Counted from the first letter of the stretch, positions 53,124 through 63,024 are shown. The stretch is 64,000 nucleotides of DNA from Gordonia iterans (GCF_002993285.1 NZ_CP027433.1:682001-746000); one strand, 5' to 3'. Notes: a model not told the origin generated them from the sequence alone. Numbers and translations: made by a program.

Positions 53124-55802
53124 ATGCCGTCGGAGAAGCAGCCGAACCCCCCGGGTCGCCTGGTCCGCGCTGACCGCCGACCAGGCGCTCGAGCGGCTCG
53201 GCGTGACTCCGCGCGGACTCGACACCGCGCGCGCTGAGAAGCTGCTCGGACGGTGGGGGCCGAATGCCCTGGAAGCGGCGGCGACCGTACCGTGGTGGCG
53301 AATCCTGTTGCGGCAGTCGATGAGCCCGCTCATCGCGATCCTGTTGGTGGCCGGCATCATCACCTCTGTCCAGCGGCACTGGGTGGACGCGGGTGCGATC
53401 TTCCTGGTGCTCGCCCTCAACGCCTCGCTCGGGTTCTGGCAGGAACGCAAGGCCGAGCGGGAGGTCCGCGCCCTCGCGTCGATGTCGATCACCACGGCCC
53501 GGGTCCGCCGGCCCGGCGACGACGCCGTCCACCGGGTGCCCGCCGATCGGCTGGTCCCCGGCGATGTGGCGCTGCTCGACAGCGGCGATCAGGTGCCCGC
53601 GGATCTGCGCCTGCTGACGGTCAACGGCCTGCAGGTGGACGAGTCGATGCTGACCGGCGAATCGATCGCGGTCGCCAAGGACCGGCGCCGGTGCCGGCGG
53701 ATGCCCCGATCGGCGACCGCCGCTGTATGGCCTTCAGCGGAACCTTCGTGACCGGCGGCCGGGCCACCGGAGTGGTGGTGGCGACCGGCACCCGCACCGA
53801 ACTCGGCGCCATCAGCGAGTTGATCGCAGGCCCGCCGGTCAAGACGCCCCTGGAACTGCTGACCGCCCGCCTGGAGAAGTGGATCGGCATCGCGATCCTG
53901 GCCGCGGTGGTCTTCACCTTCGGCGCCGGACTGCTGGGCGGATACACCGTGTCCGAGATGTTCCGGACGGCGGTGGCGTTGTCGGTGGCTTCGATCCCCG
54001 AATCGCTGCCCATCATCCTCACAGTGGCGATGAGCGTCGGCGTGGCGCGCATGGCGAAGCGGCATGCGATCGTGCGCACGCTGCCGGCCGTCGAGACCCT
54101 CGGCTCGACTACGGTGATCGCGTCGGACAAGACCGGAACGCTGACCCAGAACAAGCTGACCGTCGAACGGGTGTGGACCGTGGACGGACCCTGGGTGCCG
54201 GGCGTGCCGGCGGGTCCCGCCGCGCGCGCCGCACTCCGGGCCGGAGTCCTCACCAACGAGGCCAAGCGCGACGAATCCGGTGTGCTGCACGGGGATGCGG
54301 TGGATGTCGCCATGGCCGAAGTGGCTCTCGCCGCGGGTGCCGCGGCCGATGCCGAGCGCGCCGAGCCGCCGCTGGCTTACACCCCGTACGAGCCCGCGCT
54401 GCGGTACTCCCAGGCGGTGCGCCGGGACTCGACGGGTCGACGCACGCTCTACGTCAAAGGGCAGCCGGACATCATCGCGGGACTGTGCGGCCGAGTGGCC
54501 ACCGGCACCGGCACCGGCACCGACGAACCGGCCGCCGTGCCGATGGACTCCGCCACCGTGATGGCGGCGAACGATGCACTGGCTGCCGAGGGACTCCGCG
54601 TCCTCGCCGCCGCACACCGCGTCCTCGACGACGACGAGCCCGTGGCCGATCCGCTGCCGGCACCGCACGATCTGGTGTTCCTCGGACTGGAGGGCATGAC
54701 CGACCCGCCGCGCGAGGGCGTCGCCCGGGCCGTCGCCGACTGCCGCCAGGCGGGGATCGCGGTCACGATGATCACCGGGGACCAGCCCGCCACGGCCGAG
54801 GCGATCGCCCGCAGACTCGGCCTGGATTCGGCGGCGGCGCCGGTGACCGGGGCGGAGATGGCGGGCCTGGACGACGACCAGCTCGCCGACCGGCTGGCGG
54901 AGACCTCCGTCGCGGCTCGGGTCTCTCCGCACGACAAGCTGCGGATCGTCGGCGCCCTCCAGGCACGTGGCGAAGTGGTCGCGGTGACCGGCGACGGGGT
55001 GAACGACGCGCCCGCCCTCAAGGCCGCGTCGATCGGCGTCGCGATGGGACGGGACGGGACCGACGTCGCCCGCGAGGCCGCGGACGTGGTGCTGACCGAC
55101 GACGACTTCGTGACCATCGTCGACGCGGTCGAGCAGGGCCGCGTCACCTTCTCCGCCATCCGGAAGGCCACGTTCTTTCTGCTGTCGACCGCGGTGGCCG
55201 GTGTGCTGGCGCTGTCGGTCAACGTGCTGCTCGACCAGCCGCTGCTGTTTCTTCCGGTGCAGATCCTGTGGATCAATCTGGTCACCAGCGGTATCCAGGA
55301 TGTGGCGCTGGCATTGGAACCGGCCGAGGGCGACGAGCTGAAGCGGAAGCCGCGGCCGCGCAGCGAAGGGGTGCTGTCCCGCACGCTGTGGGTGCGGACC
55401 TTCCTGACCGGCGCGTGGATGGGCGCGCTGGTGCTGGCCGTCTACGGCTGGGCGCTGAGCGAGGGTTCGACCGTCGAGCACGCCCGTACCATGGCGCTGA
55501 CGACGTTCGTGCTGTTCAACTTCGTTCAGGTCGGCAACGCGCGTACCGAGCACCGGTCGCTGCTGACGCTCAGTCCGCTGCGGAACAAGCTGCTGGTGAG
55601 CACCGCCGTCGGCTCGATCGTCCTGCTGTGGGCGGCGATGAGTTGGTCGGTGTCGACCGGTCTTCTCGGTGTGACACCGCTGAGCCTGACGGACTGGGTC
55701 TCCTGCGGGCTGATCGCGCTGACCGTGCTGGTGCTGGTGGAGGCGGACAAGCTCGTGCGGAACCGGATCCGGGCGCGCCGTGCGCTCACCCGCGCAGGAT
55801 GA
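53124..55802 (+). pseudogene. Cation-translocating P-type ATPase, frameshifted twice
   Basis: About 890 residues of a P2-type ATPase split over two frames. An ATG at 53124 (MPSEKQPNP) runs into a C6 run (53147-53152). After that the protein continues one frame over (VAWSALTADQALERLG to DESMLTGESIAVAKD). Near 53681 it returns to the first frame (PAPVPADAPIGDRRCM onward). The rest is intact: PESLP, the phosphorylation site DKTGTLTQNK (about 54126), TGDGVNDAPALK (about 54988) and six C-terminal helices. The shifts are +1 and -1 and cancel. Read literally, the gene is broken; sequence error is the main alternative. Confidence 0.85.
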
Positions 55803-55872
55803 TTTCCGGCGTCGAGGAGGTGCGGGCGCCGATCATCGGGAAGAATCGAGCCTGGACCAGTTGGGAGGATCC

Positions 55873-56298
55873 ATGACCGATTCCGTTGCCGCACCGCTCG
55901 GGCCCGTCGAACTGATGGTGGTGTCTCTCGCCCCGGGTGGGCCGTCGCCCGAGCTGCTTGCTGCTCTCGCCGCGCAGGTGGACGCGCAGACCGTCCGGGT
56001 GCTCGACTTCGTCGTGGTGCACAAGACCGAATCGGGCGACGTCGAGGTGACCGAACTGGAGCTGGACGCTCTCGGCGGCGCGGCGCTGGAACTGGCGGTG
56101 CCGGGCCTGACCGGCGACGAGGACATCGCCCTGCTGGCCGAGACCCTGGTGGCCGGGGAGACTTCCGCGATCGTGGCGCTCGAGCTCGTCTGGGCTCGAG
56201 AGCTCGGTGCGCGGCTGGCCGCCGAGGGCAGCGAAGTGATTGCTGCGGAGCGTATCCCGGCCTCCGTGGTCAACGAGATCGCCGCACTCCACGACTGA
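55873..56298 (+). CDS. DUF6325 family protein
   Basis: A 141-residue cytosolic protein: GPVELMVVSLAPG, then TVRVLDFVVVHKTESGDVEV, then an acidic segment and IVALELVWARELGARL. This is the DUF6325 pattern; function unknown. GGGAGGA precedes the ATG. It is followed 40 bp later by a SHOCT-domain gene, a pairing often seen in actinobacteria, so both are likely one transcript. Confidence 0.82.
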   Translation: MTDSVAAPLGPVELMVVSLAPGGPSPELLAALAAQVDAQTVRVLDFVVVHKTESGDVEVTELELDALGGAALELAVPGLTGDEDIALLAETLVAGETSAIVALELVWARELGARLAAEGSEVIAAERIPASVVNEIAALHD

Positions 56299-56338
56299 TC
56301 CGCCCATCGGCCACTCGACCCACGAGGAGAACTACGAC

Positions 56339-56662
56339 ATGCGACGAGCAGGACGGCCCGGACTCATCGGTCTCGCGGCCCGCACCGCGGTGGTGACCGG
56401 CACCGCCAACGCCATGGGCAATCGTGCCCACAGCAAGCGCCTCGCCCAGGAGCAGGCCGCGCAGCAGGCCGCGTGGCAGCAGCAACAGGCGCAGCAGGCC
56501 GCGTTCGCCGCCCAGCAGGCTCCGGCCGCAGCGGCTCCGTCGCCGTCTCCGGCCGGTGGCGTCGATCTGACCGCGGAACTGATGAAGCTCGCGGATCTGC
56601 GTACTCAGGGGCTGCTGACCGACGAGGAGTTCGCGGCGGCCAAAGCCAAGCTCCTGGGCTAG
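56339..56662 (+). CDS. SHOCT domain protein
   Basis: A 107-residue protein. A short basic start (RRAGRPGLIGLAART) leads to an Ala/Gln-rich coil (about 25-65) and a C-terminal SHOCT motif, LMKLADLRTQGLLTDEEF then AAAKAKLLG. SHOCT helps proteins self-assemble or sit at membranes. GAGGAG lies nine bases before the ATG. Function beyond the link with the DUF6325 gene is unknown. Confidence 0.85.
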   Translation: MRRAGRPGLIGLAARTAVVTGTANAMGNRAHSKRLAQEQAAQQAAWQQQQAQQAAFAAQQAPAAAAPSPSPAGGVDLTAELMKLADLRTQGLLTDEEFAAAKAKLLG

Positions 56663-56668
56663 TGCGGG

Positions 56669-57322
56669 TCAGCGGCGCAGGGCGTCGGCGATCGGGACGT
56701 CGCCGTCGGTGAAAGGGATGTCCCGGCCGACGGTGGACGGGTCGGCGAGGACGGCGGCGGCCACCTCGGCGACGTTCGCTCGCGAAGTACCGGGGTTGTC
56801 GGCGGCGCGGACCGCTTCGGGGTCGATCTTTCCCGTCGGCTCGTCGAGGGTCAGCCGGCCGGGCATCAGGATGGTCCAGTCGAGGTCGGCCGCGCGGAGA
56901 GCGGTGTCGGCCGCCGCCTTGGCCTCCGCGTACGCGTAGAACGAATCCCCCTCGGGCACACCGTGATCGGGTCCGGCGCCGAGATACGACACCATCACGT
57001 AGCGCCGCACTCCGGCCTCCTGCGCGGCCTGCATGGTGCGGATCGCGGCGTCCCGGTCGACGGCGTAGGTGCGCGCGGGGTTCCCGCCGCCGGCACCGGC
57101 CGAGAACACCAGCGCGTCGGCGCCGCGGACCACGGCGGCCAACTCGGCTGCCGAGGCGTTCTCGACGTCGAGCAGGAGCGGCGTCGCGCCGGTGGCCGCC
57201 ACGTCGACGGCGTGCTCGGCGCTGCGGACGACGGAGGTCACCTCGTCGCCGCGGGCGGTCAGGATCGGGGCCAGGAGGAGTGCCACCTTGCCGTGGCCTC
57301 CGATGATCACGATTTTCGACAT
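56669..57322 (-). CDS. NAD(P)-binding atypical SDR (NmrA/YwnB-like)
   Basis: A 217-residue Rossmann protein: VIIGGHGKVALLLAPIL at the start (GxxGxxG form), VFSAGAGGGNPARTYAVDRD (about 90), and a YAYAEAKAAAD block with Tyr/Lys (about 135). It matches small sugar-epimerase-like SDRs (SDR_a5 group) that act as reductases or redox sensors. It is convergent with the SHOCT gene (6-bp gap). Downstream of the hydrolase gene, separated by the inverted-repeat element. Confidence 0.87.
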   Translation of the reverse strand: MSKIVIIGGHGKVALLLAPILTARGDEVTSVVRSAEHAVDVAATGATPLLLDVENASAAELAAVVRGADALVFSAGAGGGNPARTYAVDRDAAIRTMQAAQEAGVRRYVMVSYLGAGPDHGVPEGDSFYAYAEAKAAADTALRAADLDWTILMPGRLTLDEPTGKIDPEAVRAADNPGTSRANVAEVAAAVLADPSTVGRDIPFTDGDVPIADALRR

Positions 57323-57374
57323 GGCATCGACCGTACCGACCCCGGCTGAGACGCAGCCGTGCCCTGCCGTGTCG

Positions 57375-57454
57375 CTAGTGTCCTGTGTTGGAAGTTTCTC
57401 GATGGTTGCCGGGCCCCGGCATACCGCGAAAGAACTTTCGACACGGGACACTAG
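57375..57454. repeat. 80-bp imperfect inverted-repeat element (MITE-like or terminator)
   Basis: It begins CTAGTGTCCTGTGT and ends ACACGGGACACTAG. The two arms pair for most of about 40 bp around a GCCGGGCCCCGGC centre. The right end supplies the TAG stop of the alpha/beta hydrolase gene. Its size and ends look like a miniature transposable element; a strong hairpin terminator is the alternative. Confidence 0.8.
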
Positions 57455-58752
57455 AGGCCGTGGCGGTCGAGGAACTCGACGACTGCCGTTTCGAAGACCT
57501 GGTTGTCGTCGCCGGCCACCATGTGTCCGGCGCCGGCCACGTCGGCGACCTGGGCGTGCGGGATGAGTGCGAGCGTGCGTGCGATGCCCTCGTCGCTCAC
57601 CACATCCGAACGGCCGCCGCGGACCAGCAGCGTCGGCACCGTGACGTCGACGGCGGCCTCGGCCAGGATCTCCGGCCGGGTCGCCCGATGCGACTCGCTC
57701 GGGTCGCCGAGGAAGCGCGGATCCCAGTGCCAGTACCAGCGGCCGTCCGCCCGCTGCCGGACGTTCTTCTGGAGTCCGTCCAGGTTCCGGGTGCGTCTGC
57801 GCTCGGGGTAGTACTCGACGATGGCGTCGGCGACGTCGTCGAGCGTGGCGAAACCGCCCTGATGCGCGGCCATGAACGCACGGATGCGGTCGATGCCGCG
57901 CTCCTCGGTGTGGATCACCACGTCGACCATCACCAGCGCGGTCGCGATTCCGGGGTTGCGGCCGACGGTGTTCAGCGCGGTGATGCCGCCCAGCGAGGCG
58001 CCGACGAGGACCGGCGTGATCTGCAGGGTGCGCAGCACGGCGAGCAGATCGTCGGTGAACGCGTCCAGTTCGTAGTCGCCGTCGGCGGCCCATGACGAGT
58101 CGCCGTGCCCCCGCAGATCGAGGGTGTAGACCTCGCGCCCGCGCGCGGCGAGATCGGCTGCCGAGCGGTCCCACGAATGCCGGGTCTGTCCCCCGCCGTG
58201 CAGAAACAGCAGGGGCGAGCGGCCGTCGGCCCGGCCGGTCGGCCGCCAATGGTCGCCGGTGAGCGTCAGGCCGCCGCTTTCGACGGTGAACGGCACCCGA
58301 GCGCCCTCCGGAGCGACTGTCGCCGACGGTGGGTCCGGCAGCCAGGCCCGCACGTCGGAGAGGAACTCCTCGATCGCCGGAATGTCGGCGTTCGGGAAGC
58401 GGTCGGCGAGCCGCTCCAGATGGATCTCGGAGAACGGATCGGCGATCAGATCGGCGATGTAGTGGCGGCGGATCACCAAGAACTGCTGGGTCTGCTCGAC
58501 GTAGTCCTCGATCCATTCGGTCGCCACGCGCTCGGCGGCGCTGTCGCTGGCCCAGTCCGCGGTGACGATCCCGGAGAGATCACCGTCGTCCCGGTGCAGG
58601 GCGAGCCGCTCGTCGCCGTCGTTCACGACGAGTTCGTCGCCGTCGAGCTCGACGAGATAATCGAAGCCCGTCATCCGGGTAATCGCGCCGTACGCGGCGA
58701 TTCTCCTGGCGGCGTCGGGGAGATCGGTCGGGGCCGGTCCGGGATCGCTCAT
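57451..58752 (-). CDS. Alpha/beta hydrolase with N-terminal extension
   Basis: A 433-residue protein. The last 290 residues form the hydrolase: oxyanion block LLFLHGGGQTRHSW (about 182), nucleophile VGASLGGITALN (Ser about 257), late Asp in VPTLLVRGGRSDVV, and His in GAGHMVAGDD (about 410). The first 140 residues are an alpha-helical, acidic addition. It probably cleaves an ester or epoxide; the substrate is unknown. An ATG at 58752 is preferred over 58761. The stop codon is formed by the end of the inverted-repeat element. Confidence 0.85.
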   Translation of the reverse strand: MSDPGPAPTDLPDAARRIAAYGAITRMTGFDYLVELDGDELVVNDGDERLALHRDDGDLSGIVTADWASDSAAERVATEWIEDYVEQTQQFLVIRRHYIADLIADPFSEIHLERLADRFPNADIPAIEEFLSDVRAWLPDPPSATVAPEGARVPFTVESGGLTLTGDHWRPTGRADGRSPLLFLHGGGQTRHSWDRSAADLAARGREVYTLDLRGHGDSSWAADGDYELDAFTDDLLAVLRTLQITPVLVGASLGGITALNTVGRNPGIATALVMVDVVIHTEERGIDRIRAFMAAHQGGFATLDDVADAIVEYYPERRRTRNLDGLQKNVRQRADGRWYWHWDPRFLGDPSESHRATRPEILAEAAVDVTVPTLLVRGGRSDVVSDEGIARTLALIPHAQVADVAGAGHMVAGDDNQVFETAVVEFLDRHGL

Positions 58753-58902
58753 GATCACCACCGTAAGGCCGCGGGCTTCGCGCCGGATGCCGGGTCGGCG
58801 TCGCGGCGGCGCAGCACACCCGATCCGCAGGTATCATTTGCCGCACCGACGAACATTGACCGATTGAGGAGTGAAGCGCAGCAGTGGGCACAGCCACCGC
58901 CG

Positions 58903-58926
58903 CCGGGTCGTCCCCTGACGACCCGG
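58903..58926 (+). ncRNA. Stable hairpin in the leader of the CNNM operon
   Basis: CCGGGTCGTC, loop CCCT, GACGACCCGG: a 10-bp perfect stem about 75 bp upstream of the first CNNM start. The leader (about 58830-59002) holds no convincing gene and could be a structured control RNA or attenuator. I could not match it to the M-box or any other riboswitch. Confidence 0.4.
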
Positions 58927-59002
58927 GGGACAGTTGCCGGTACAAGACACACCCGATTCCCGCGGGGGAACGGCCGGACACCGGTGAGGCGGTGAGACGG
59001 CC

Positions 59003-60385
59003 TTGGTCTCGGCGAGCCTGACGCTGCTTCTCGGCATCGTCCTCACGATTCTCATCATCGCGGTGGGCGGCTACTTCGTCGCCCAGGAGTTCGCGTACAT
59101 GTCCGTCGACCGTGCGCGCCTCGCGGCTCGGGCCGAAGAAGGCGATGCCGCGGCGAAGCGGGCGCTGGCCGTGACGCGCCGGACGTCGTTCATGCTGTCG
59201 GGTGCGCAACTGGGCATCACGGTGACCGGTCTGCTGGTGGGCTACGTGGCCGAGCCGCTGATCGGCGCCTCACTGGGGGTCCTGCTCGGCGGGGTCAACG
59301 TGCCGCCGGCGGTGAGCATCTCGGTCGGAACGGTCGGCGCTCTGGTGCTGGCGACCGTCGTGCAGATGATCTTCGGCGAGCTGTATCCGAAGAACCTCGC
59401 CATCGCCGCCCCGGAACCGCTCGCCCTCGGACTGTCCCGGTCGACGCTGATCTACCTGGCGTTGTTCGGGTGGCTCATCAAGATCTTCGACGTGGCGGCC
59501 AATCTGCTGCTGAAGCTGCTGCGGGTGGAGCCGGTGCACGACGTCGACTCGAGCGCCTCGCCGGACGATCTGAAGCGCGCGGTCGCCGACTCGCGGGACA
59601 GCGGTCACCTGCCCGCGGACCTGGCGATCCTGATCGACCGGGTGCTCGACTTCCCGGACGAGGACGTCGAGCACGCGATGAAACCGCGTTCCCAGGTCGA
59701 CACGGTGCGCCGGGACTGCACGCTCGCCGAGCTGCGTGAACGGATGTCGCACGCGCACAGCCGGTACCCGGTCGTGGACGCGACGGGCGAACCCGTCGGC
59801 ACCGTGGCCCTGATCGACCTGCTGCGCAGCCGCGAGCCCGACAGCGCGCCGGTCACCACCATCATGCGCAAACCCGTGGTGGTGCCCACGCTGATGCCGC
59901 TGCCCGACGCGCTGGAGCAGATGCGCGCCGACCGTGCTCAGCTGGCCTGCGCCATCGACGAGTACGGAGGTTTCGCCGGGATCCTCACCACCGAGGACAT
60001 CGCCGAAGAACTGGTCGGTGAGCTCACCGACGAGCACGACGACGGTCCCGCAGCGGACGTCGTCGCCGAACGCGAGCGCGTGTGGCGCATGGAGGGCGGC
60101 ATGCATCTCGACGAGGTGGAACGGGTCGTCGGACACCGCCTCCCGACGGGTGACTACGAGACCGTCGCCGGGCTGGTGATCGCGGTCGCGGGCGACTTCC
60201 CGGAGATCGGGCAGCGCGTGCGGGTGGACCTTCCGGACGATCCGGCCGACCTGGTGCACCACCATCCGGTGCGGCGCCGGCTCGAGGTGGAGACGCTGGC
60301 GGTGGACAGACACGTCCCGAGCGAACTGCGCGTGGAGCTGGTCGAAGCGGACGACGCCGAGCCTGAGAAGGAGGTGCGACGATGA
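59003..60385 (+). CDS. CNNM/CorC (TlyC) family transporter or efflux protein, first
   Basis: A 460-residue protein. DUF21 membrane domain (1-190: about four helices, with FVAQEFAYMSVDRARL and QLGITVTGLLVGY), two CBS domains (about 225-345: MKPRSQVDTVRRDCTLAEL; IMRKPVVVPTLMPLPDAL) and a C-terminal CorC_HlyC domain (about 360-440). The family exports or transports magnesium or cobalt; older names call it hemolysin. A TTG start at 59003 is the best I can place. It overlaps the next CNNM gene (ATGA). Confidence 0.9.
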   Translation: MVSASLTLLLGIVLTILIIAVGGYFVAQEFAYMSVDRARLAARAEEGDAAAKRALAVTRRTSFMLSGAQLGITVTGLLVGYVAEPLIGASLGVLLGGVNVPPAVSISVGTVGALVLATVVQMIFGELYPKNLAIAAPEPLALGLSRSTLIYLALFGWLIKIFDVAANLLLKLLRVEPVHDVDSSASPDDLKRAVADSRDSGHLPADLAILIDRVLDFPDEDVEHAMKPRSQVDTVRRDCTLAELRERMSHAHSRYPVVDATGEPVGTVALIDLLRSREPDSAPVTTIMRKPVVVPTLMPLPDALEQMRADRAQLACAIDEYGGFAGILTTEDIAEELVGELTDEHDDGPAADVVAERERVWRMEGGMHLDEVERVVGHRLPTGDYETVAGLVIAVAGDFPEIGQRVRVDLPDDPADLVHHHPVRRRLEVETLAVDRHVPSELRVELVEADDAEPEKEVRR

Positions 60386-61404
60386 GCTCACCCGCCTTCG
60401 TGATCATCGCGACCGTCGTGCTCATCGTTCTGAGCGCGTTCTTCGTGATCATCGAGTTCTCCCTGCTCGCTGCGCGCCCGCAACGACTGGAGCAACAGGC
60501 CCGCACGCGCCGATCGGCGCGTGCGGCACTGCGCGGAGTCAACGAGCTGACCATGATGCTCGCGGTGGCCCAGCTGGGCATCACCGCCTGCACCTTCGCG
60601 CTGGGCGCGGTGACGAAACCTGCCGTCGACTCGTGGCTCGCACCGGTCCTCTCCGGCTGGGGGCTGCCCGCCTGGCTCGCCGACGCCGCGGCCTTCGGGC
60701 TGGCGCTGCTGATCGTTACCTTTCTGCATCTGGTGATCGGCGAGATGACGCCCAAATCGTGGGCCATCGCGCATCCGGAGCTCGCCGCCAACCTGATCGG
60801 CATCCCGTCGCGCATGCTGGCCTGGCTACTCCGTCCGCTGCTGCTGTGGATCAATCGCATCGCGAACAAGCTGGTGGCGGCCAGCGGCTTCGTACCCGCG
60901 GACCGGCAGGCGCTCGGCGGCCAGGACATCGACACCATCCGCCAGGTGGTGGAGCATTCGGCGGCGGTGGGAACGCTCGACGACTCGTTCCGGACCCAGC
61001 TCGCCCAGGTGCTCGACTTGCAGGGACTGCGGCTCGCCGAGCTGTTGCCGTCCGGCCCGCCGCGGGCGACCGCGGTGCCGGAGGCCGCGACCGTGGAACA
61101 GCTCCGTGACGTCGCGGCGGAGTCGGGGCACCTGCGGGTCCTGGTCGAGCGCTCGGGCGCGGTGCCCGGCGTGGTGCACGTCCGGGACGTGCTGACCGAA
61201 CCCGGCGACCGGCCCGTGACGGAGGTCCTGCGCGAGCCCTTCGTACTGGATGCGCAGACGCCGGCCTACGAGGCGCTGACCGGTATGCGGACCCGCGGCG
61301 AGCCGTTCGCCGTCGTGACCCGAGGCGGCGTCTTCGCGGGTGTGGTGACGTCGTCGGACCTGCTGCGCCGGGTGCTTCCGCACGGCGCCGAGCTCAGGTT
61401 GTGA
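60382..61404 (+). CDS. CNNM/CorC family protein, second, shorter
   Basis: A 340-residue relative of the upstream gene. It keeps the DUF21 domain (FFVIIEFSLLAARPQRLEQQ; QLGITACTFALGA; FLHLVIGEMTPKSWAI) and a degenerate CBS pair (about 210-330), but lacks the C-terminal CorC domain. AAGGAGGTG precedes the ATG, which overlaps the stop of the first gene. Paired long and short members are usual and suggest a hetero-oligomer handling divalent metal. Confidence 0.9.
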   Translation: MSSPAFVIIATVVLIVLSAFFVIIEFSLLAARPQRLEQQARTRRSARAALRGVNELTMMLAVAQLGITACTFALGAVTKPAVDSWLAPVLSGWGLPAWLADAAAFGLALLIVTFLHLVIGEMTPKSWAIAHPELAANLIGIPSRMLAWLLRPLLLWINRIANKLVAASGFVPADRQALGGQDIDTIRQVVEHSAAVGTLDDSFRTQLAQVLDLQGLRLAELLPSGPPRATAVPEAATVEQLRDVAAESGHLRVLVERSGAVPGVVHVRDVLTEPGDRPVTEVLREPFVLDAQTPAYEALTGMRTRGEPFAVVTRGGVFAGVVTSSDLLRRVLPHGAELRL

Positions 61405-61429
61405 ACCCGGCCCCGCGGGCGGCCCGGGA

Positions 61430-62299
61430 TCAGACCGGCGGGTGCAGGCCGCGTTCGGCGAGTCGGTCGAGGATCGCGGAATCCCCCAGGTAGGGCTCGG
61501 TGCTGCGCGGCCAGTGCACGATCACGTCGGTGTAGCCGAGATCGGCGGCCCGCCCGGTCAGCTCGTCGAAGGCGTCGACACTGCTCAGGGCCCGTACCGG
61601 GGCGCTGTCCAGACTCAGATAGGAGTCCGGAACACGGGCTCTCCCGGCCTCCTGCGCGGTGGCGGCCATGAGCTCCTAGGAGTGCTGAGCGCGTGCGAAC
61701 CATTCGTCGAGGGTGTCGGCGCCGCGGCCGCCCTGGGTCACCCAGCCGTCGCCCTTTCGCGCGGCGAACCGGATCTGGCGCGGGCCGTCCCCGGCGAGCA
61801 GAAGAGGCAGTCGTGGGCGGACCGGACCGCCGGCCAGACGCATGTCGCGCGCAGAGTAGTAGTCGCCGTCGAACGTCACATGGTCGTCGGTCAGAGTCAG
61901 ATCCAGGAGACGGACGAACTCCTGGAAGCGGTTCACTCGCTCCCGGACGGTCAGCCCGGGCTGCCCGAGGATCCCGTCGTCCGGGCTGCCGCCGACGCCC
62001 AGTCCGGCGAGCAGCCGCCCGCCGGAGATGTCGGCGAGGGTCTGCAGTTCGCGGGACAACGCCACCGGGTGCCGGAAGTTCGGGGAGAGGACGAAGCTGC
62101 CGATCCCCAGCGTCGAGGTGACTGAGGCGGCTGCGGTGAGCGTCGGCAGGCACGAGAACCAGCGTGCGTCCGGAAGTCCGCCCCAGACGAGGTGGTCGTA
62201 GGTCCACGCGTGGTCGAAGCCCAGCTCTTCGGCGCGTTGCCAGAGCGGTTTCGCCACGGTCCACGGCATGTCCGGCAGCAGGCAGATCCCGTAACGCAT
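61430..62299 (-). pseudogene. LLM class F420-dependent oxidoreductase interrupted by an amber codon
   Basis: The first 207 codons (to 61679) give MRYGICLLPDM, then WTYDHLVWGGLPD and GRLLAGLGVGGSPDDGI, a normal luciferase-fold oxidoreductase. A TAG at 61678-61676 then stops it. The same frame continues without any shift: ELMAATAQEAGR to TDVIVHWPRSTEP, which is the expected C-terminus. A single base change therefore seems to have cut the gene. AGGAG overlaps the TAG and an ATG (61669) follows six bases on, so restart or read-through is possible. Confidence 0.82.
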
Positions 62300-62411
62300 G
62301 GTCCGAACGTACTTCAGACTCACCGGTCGGCGCGGGCCGCGGCCGCGCAACCCGGATGCAACCGCCCCGGGGATAGTGTGCGCTGCACCACACCACATCA
62401 AAGGAGATGAC

Positions 62412-63002
62412 ATGGGACAGACCACCTTGCGCGGACTGATGGGCCTGCCGGCCGAGCCGGCGCCGTTGCGCGACTCCGCGCTCGTCATGATCGACTGTCA
62501 GAACACCTACACGCGCGGGATCATGGAGCTGGAAGGGGTGCAGGAGGCGCTCGACTCCGGTGCCGAACTGCTCGACAGAGCGCGGGGCCTCGGCGTACCG
62601 GTGGTGCACATCATGCACGACGCCGGTGAGGGCAGTCCGTACGACGTACGCGCGGAGATCGGGCAGATCGCCGCGAAGGTCGCCCCGCGCGACGGTGAGC
62701 CGGTGATCGTGAAGAACTTCCCGAACTCCTTCGTGGGGACCGGTCTCGACGAGCAATTGACGGCCCTCGGCACGCGGAACCTCGTCCTCGCCGGCTTCAT
62801 GACGCACATGTGCGTCAACTCCACGGCTCGCGGGGCGTTCAGCCTCGGCTACGCGCCGACCGTTGTCGCCGCGGCGACCGCCACGCGCAGCCTTCCGGGC
62901 GCGGGCGGCGTCGGCGCTGCCGCGCTGCAAGCGGCGAGCCTCGCGGCCATCGACGATCTGTTCGGCATCGTCGTGCCCGACGCGGCCGCCGTGCCCTCGT
63001 AG
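62412..63002 (+). CDS. Cysteine hydrolase, isochorismatase-like
   Basis: A 196-residue protein with the catalytic triad of the family: Asp in ALVMIDCQNTY (about 28), Lys in VIVKNFPNSF (about 100) and Cys in HMCVNSTARGA (about 137). Members hydrolyse amides or isochorismate. AAAGGAGA precedes the ATG. It is divergent from the LLM gene with a 112-bp gap. Its last four codons and stop lie within a 34-bp sequence that is repeated at 63719. Confidence 0.9.
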   Translation: MGQTTLRGLMGLPAEPAPLRDSALVMIDCQNTYTRGIMELEGVQEALDSGAELLDRARGLGVPVVHIMHDAGEGSPYDVRAEIGQIAAKVAPRDGEPVIVKNFPNSFVGTGLDEQLTALGTRNLVLAGFMTHMCVNSTARGAFSLGYAPTVVAAATATRSLPGAGGVGAAALQAASLAAIDDLFGIVVPDAAAVPS

Positions 63003-63024
63003 GTGCGGGCGCTCCGCCAGAAGC
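62991..63024 (+). repeat. 34-bp direct repeat, left copy
   Basis: Identical to 63719-63752 over all 34 bases (GTGCCCTCGTAGGTGCGGGC and the next 14). It includes the end of the cysteine hydrolase gene. Confidence 0.95.

Noticed and set aside
58800-59002. M-box or ydaO-type riboswitch before the CNNM genes
   Set aside because: The conserved core sequences of these classes are not visible; only a simple hairpin is supported.
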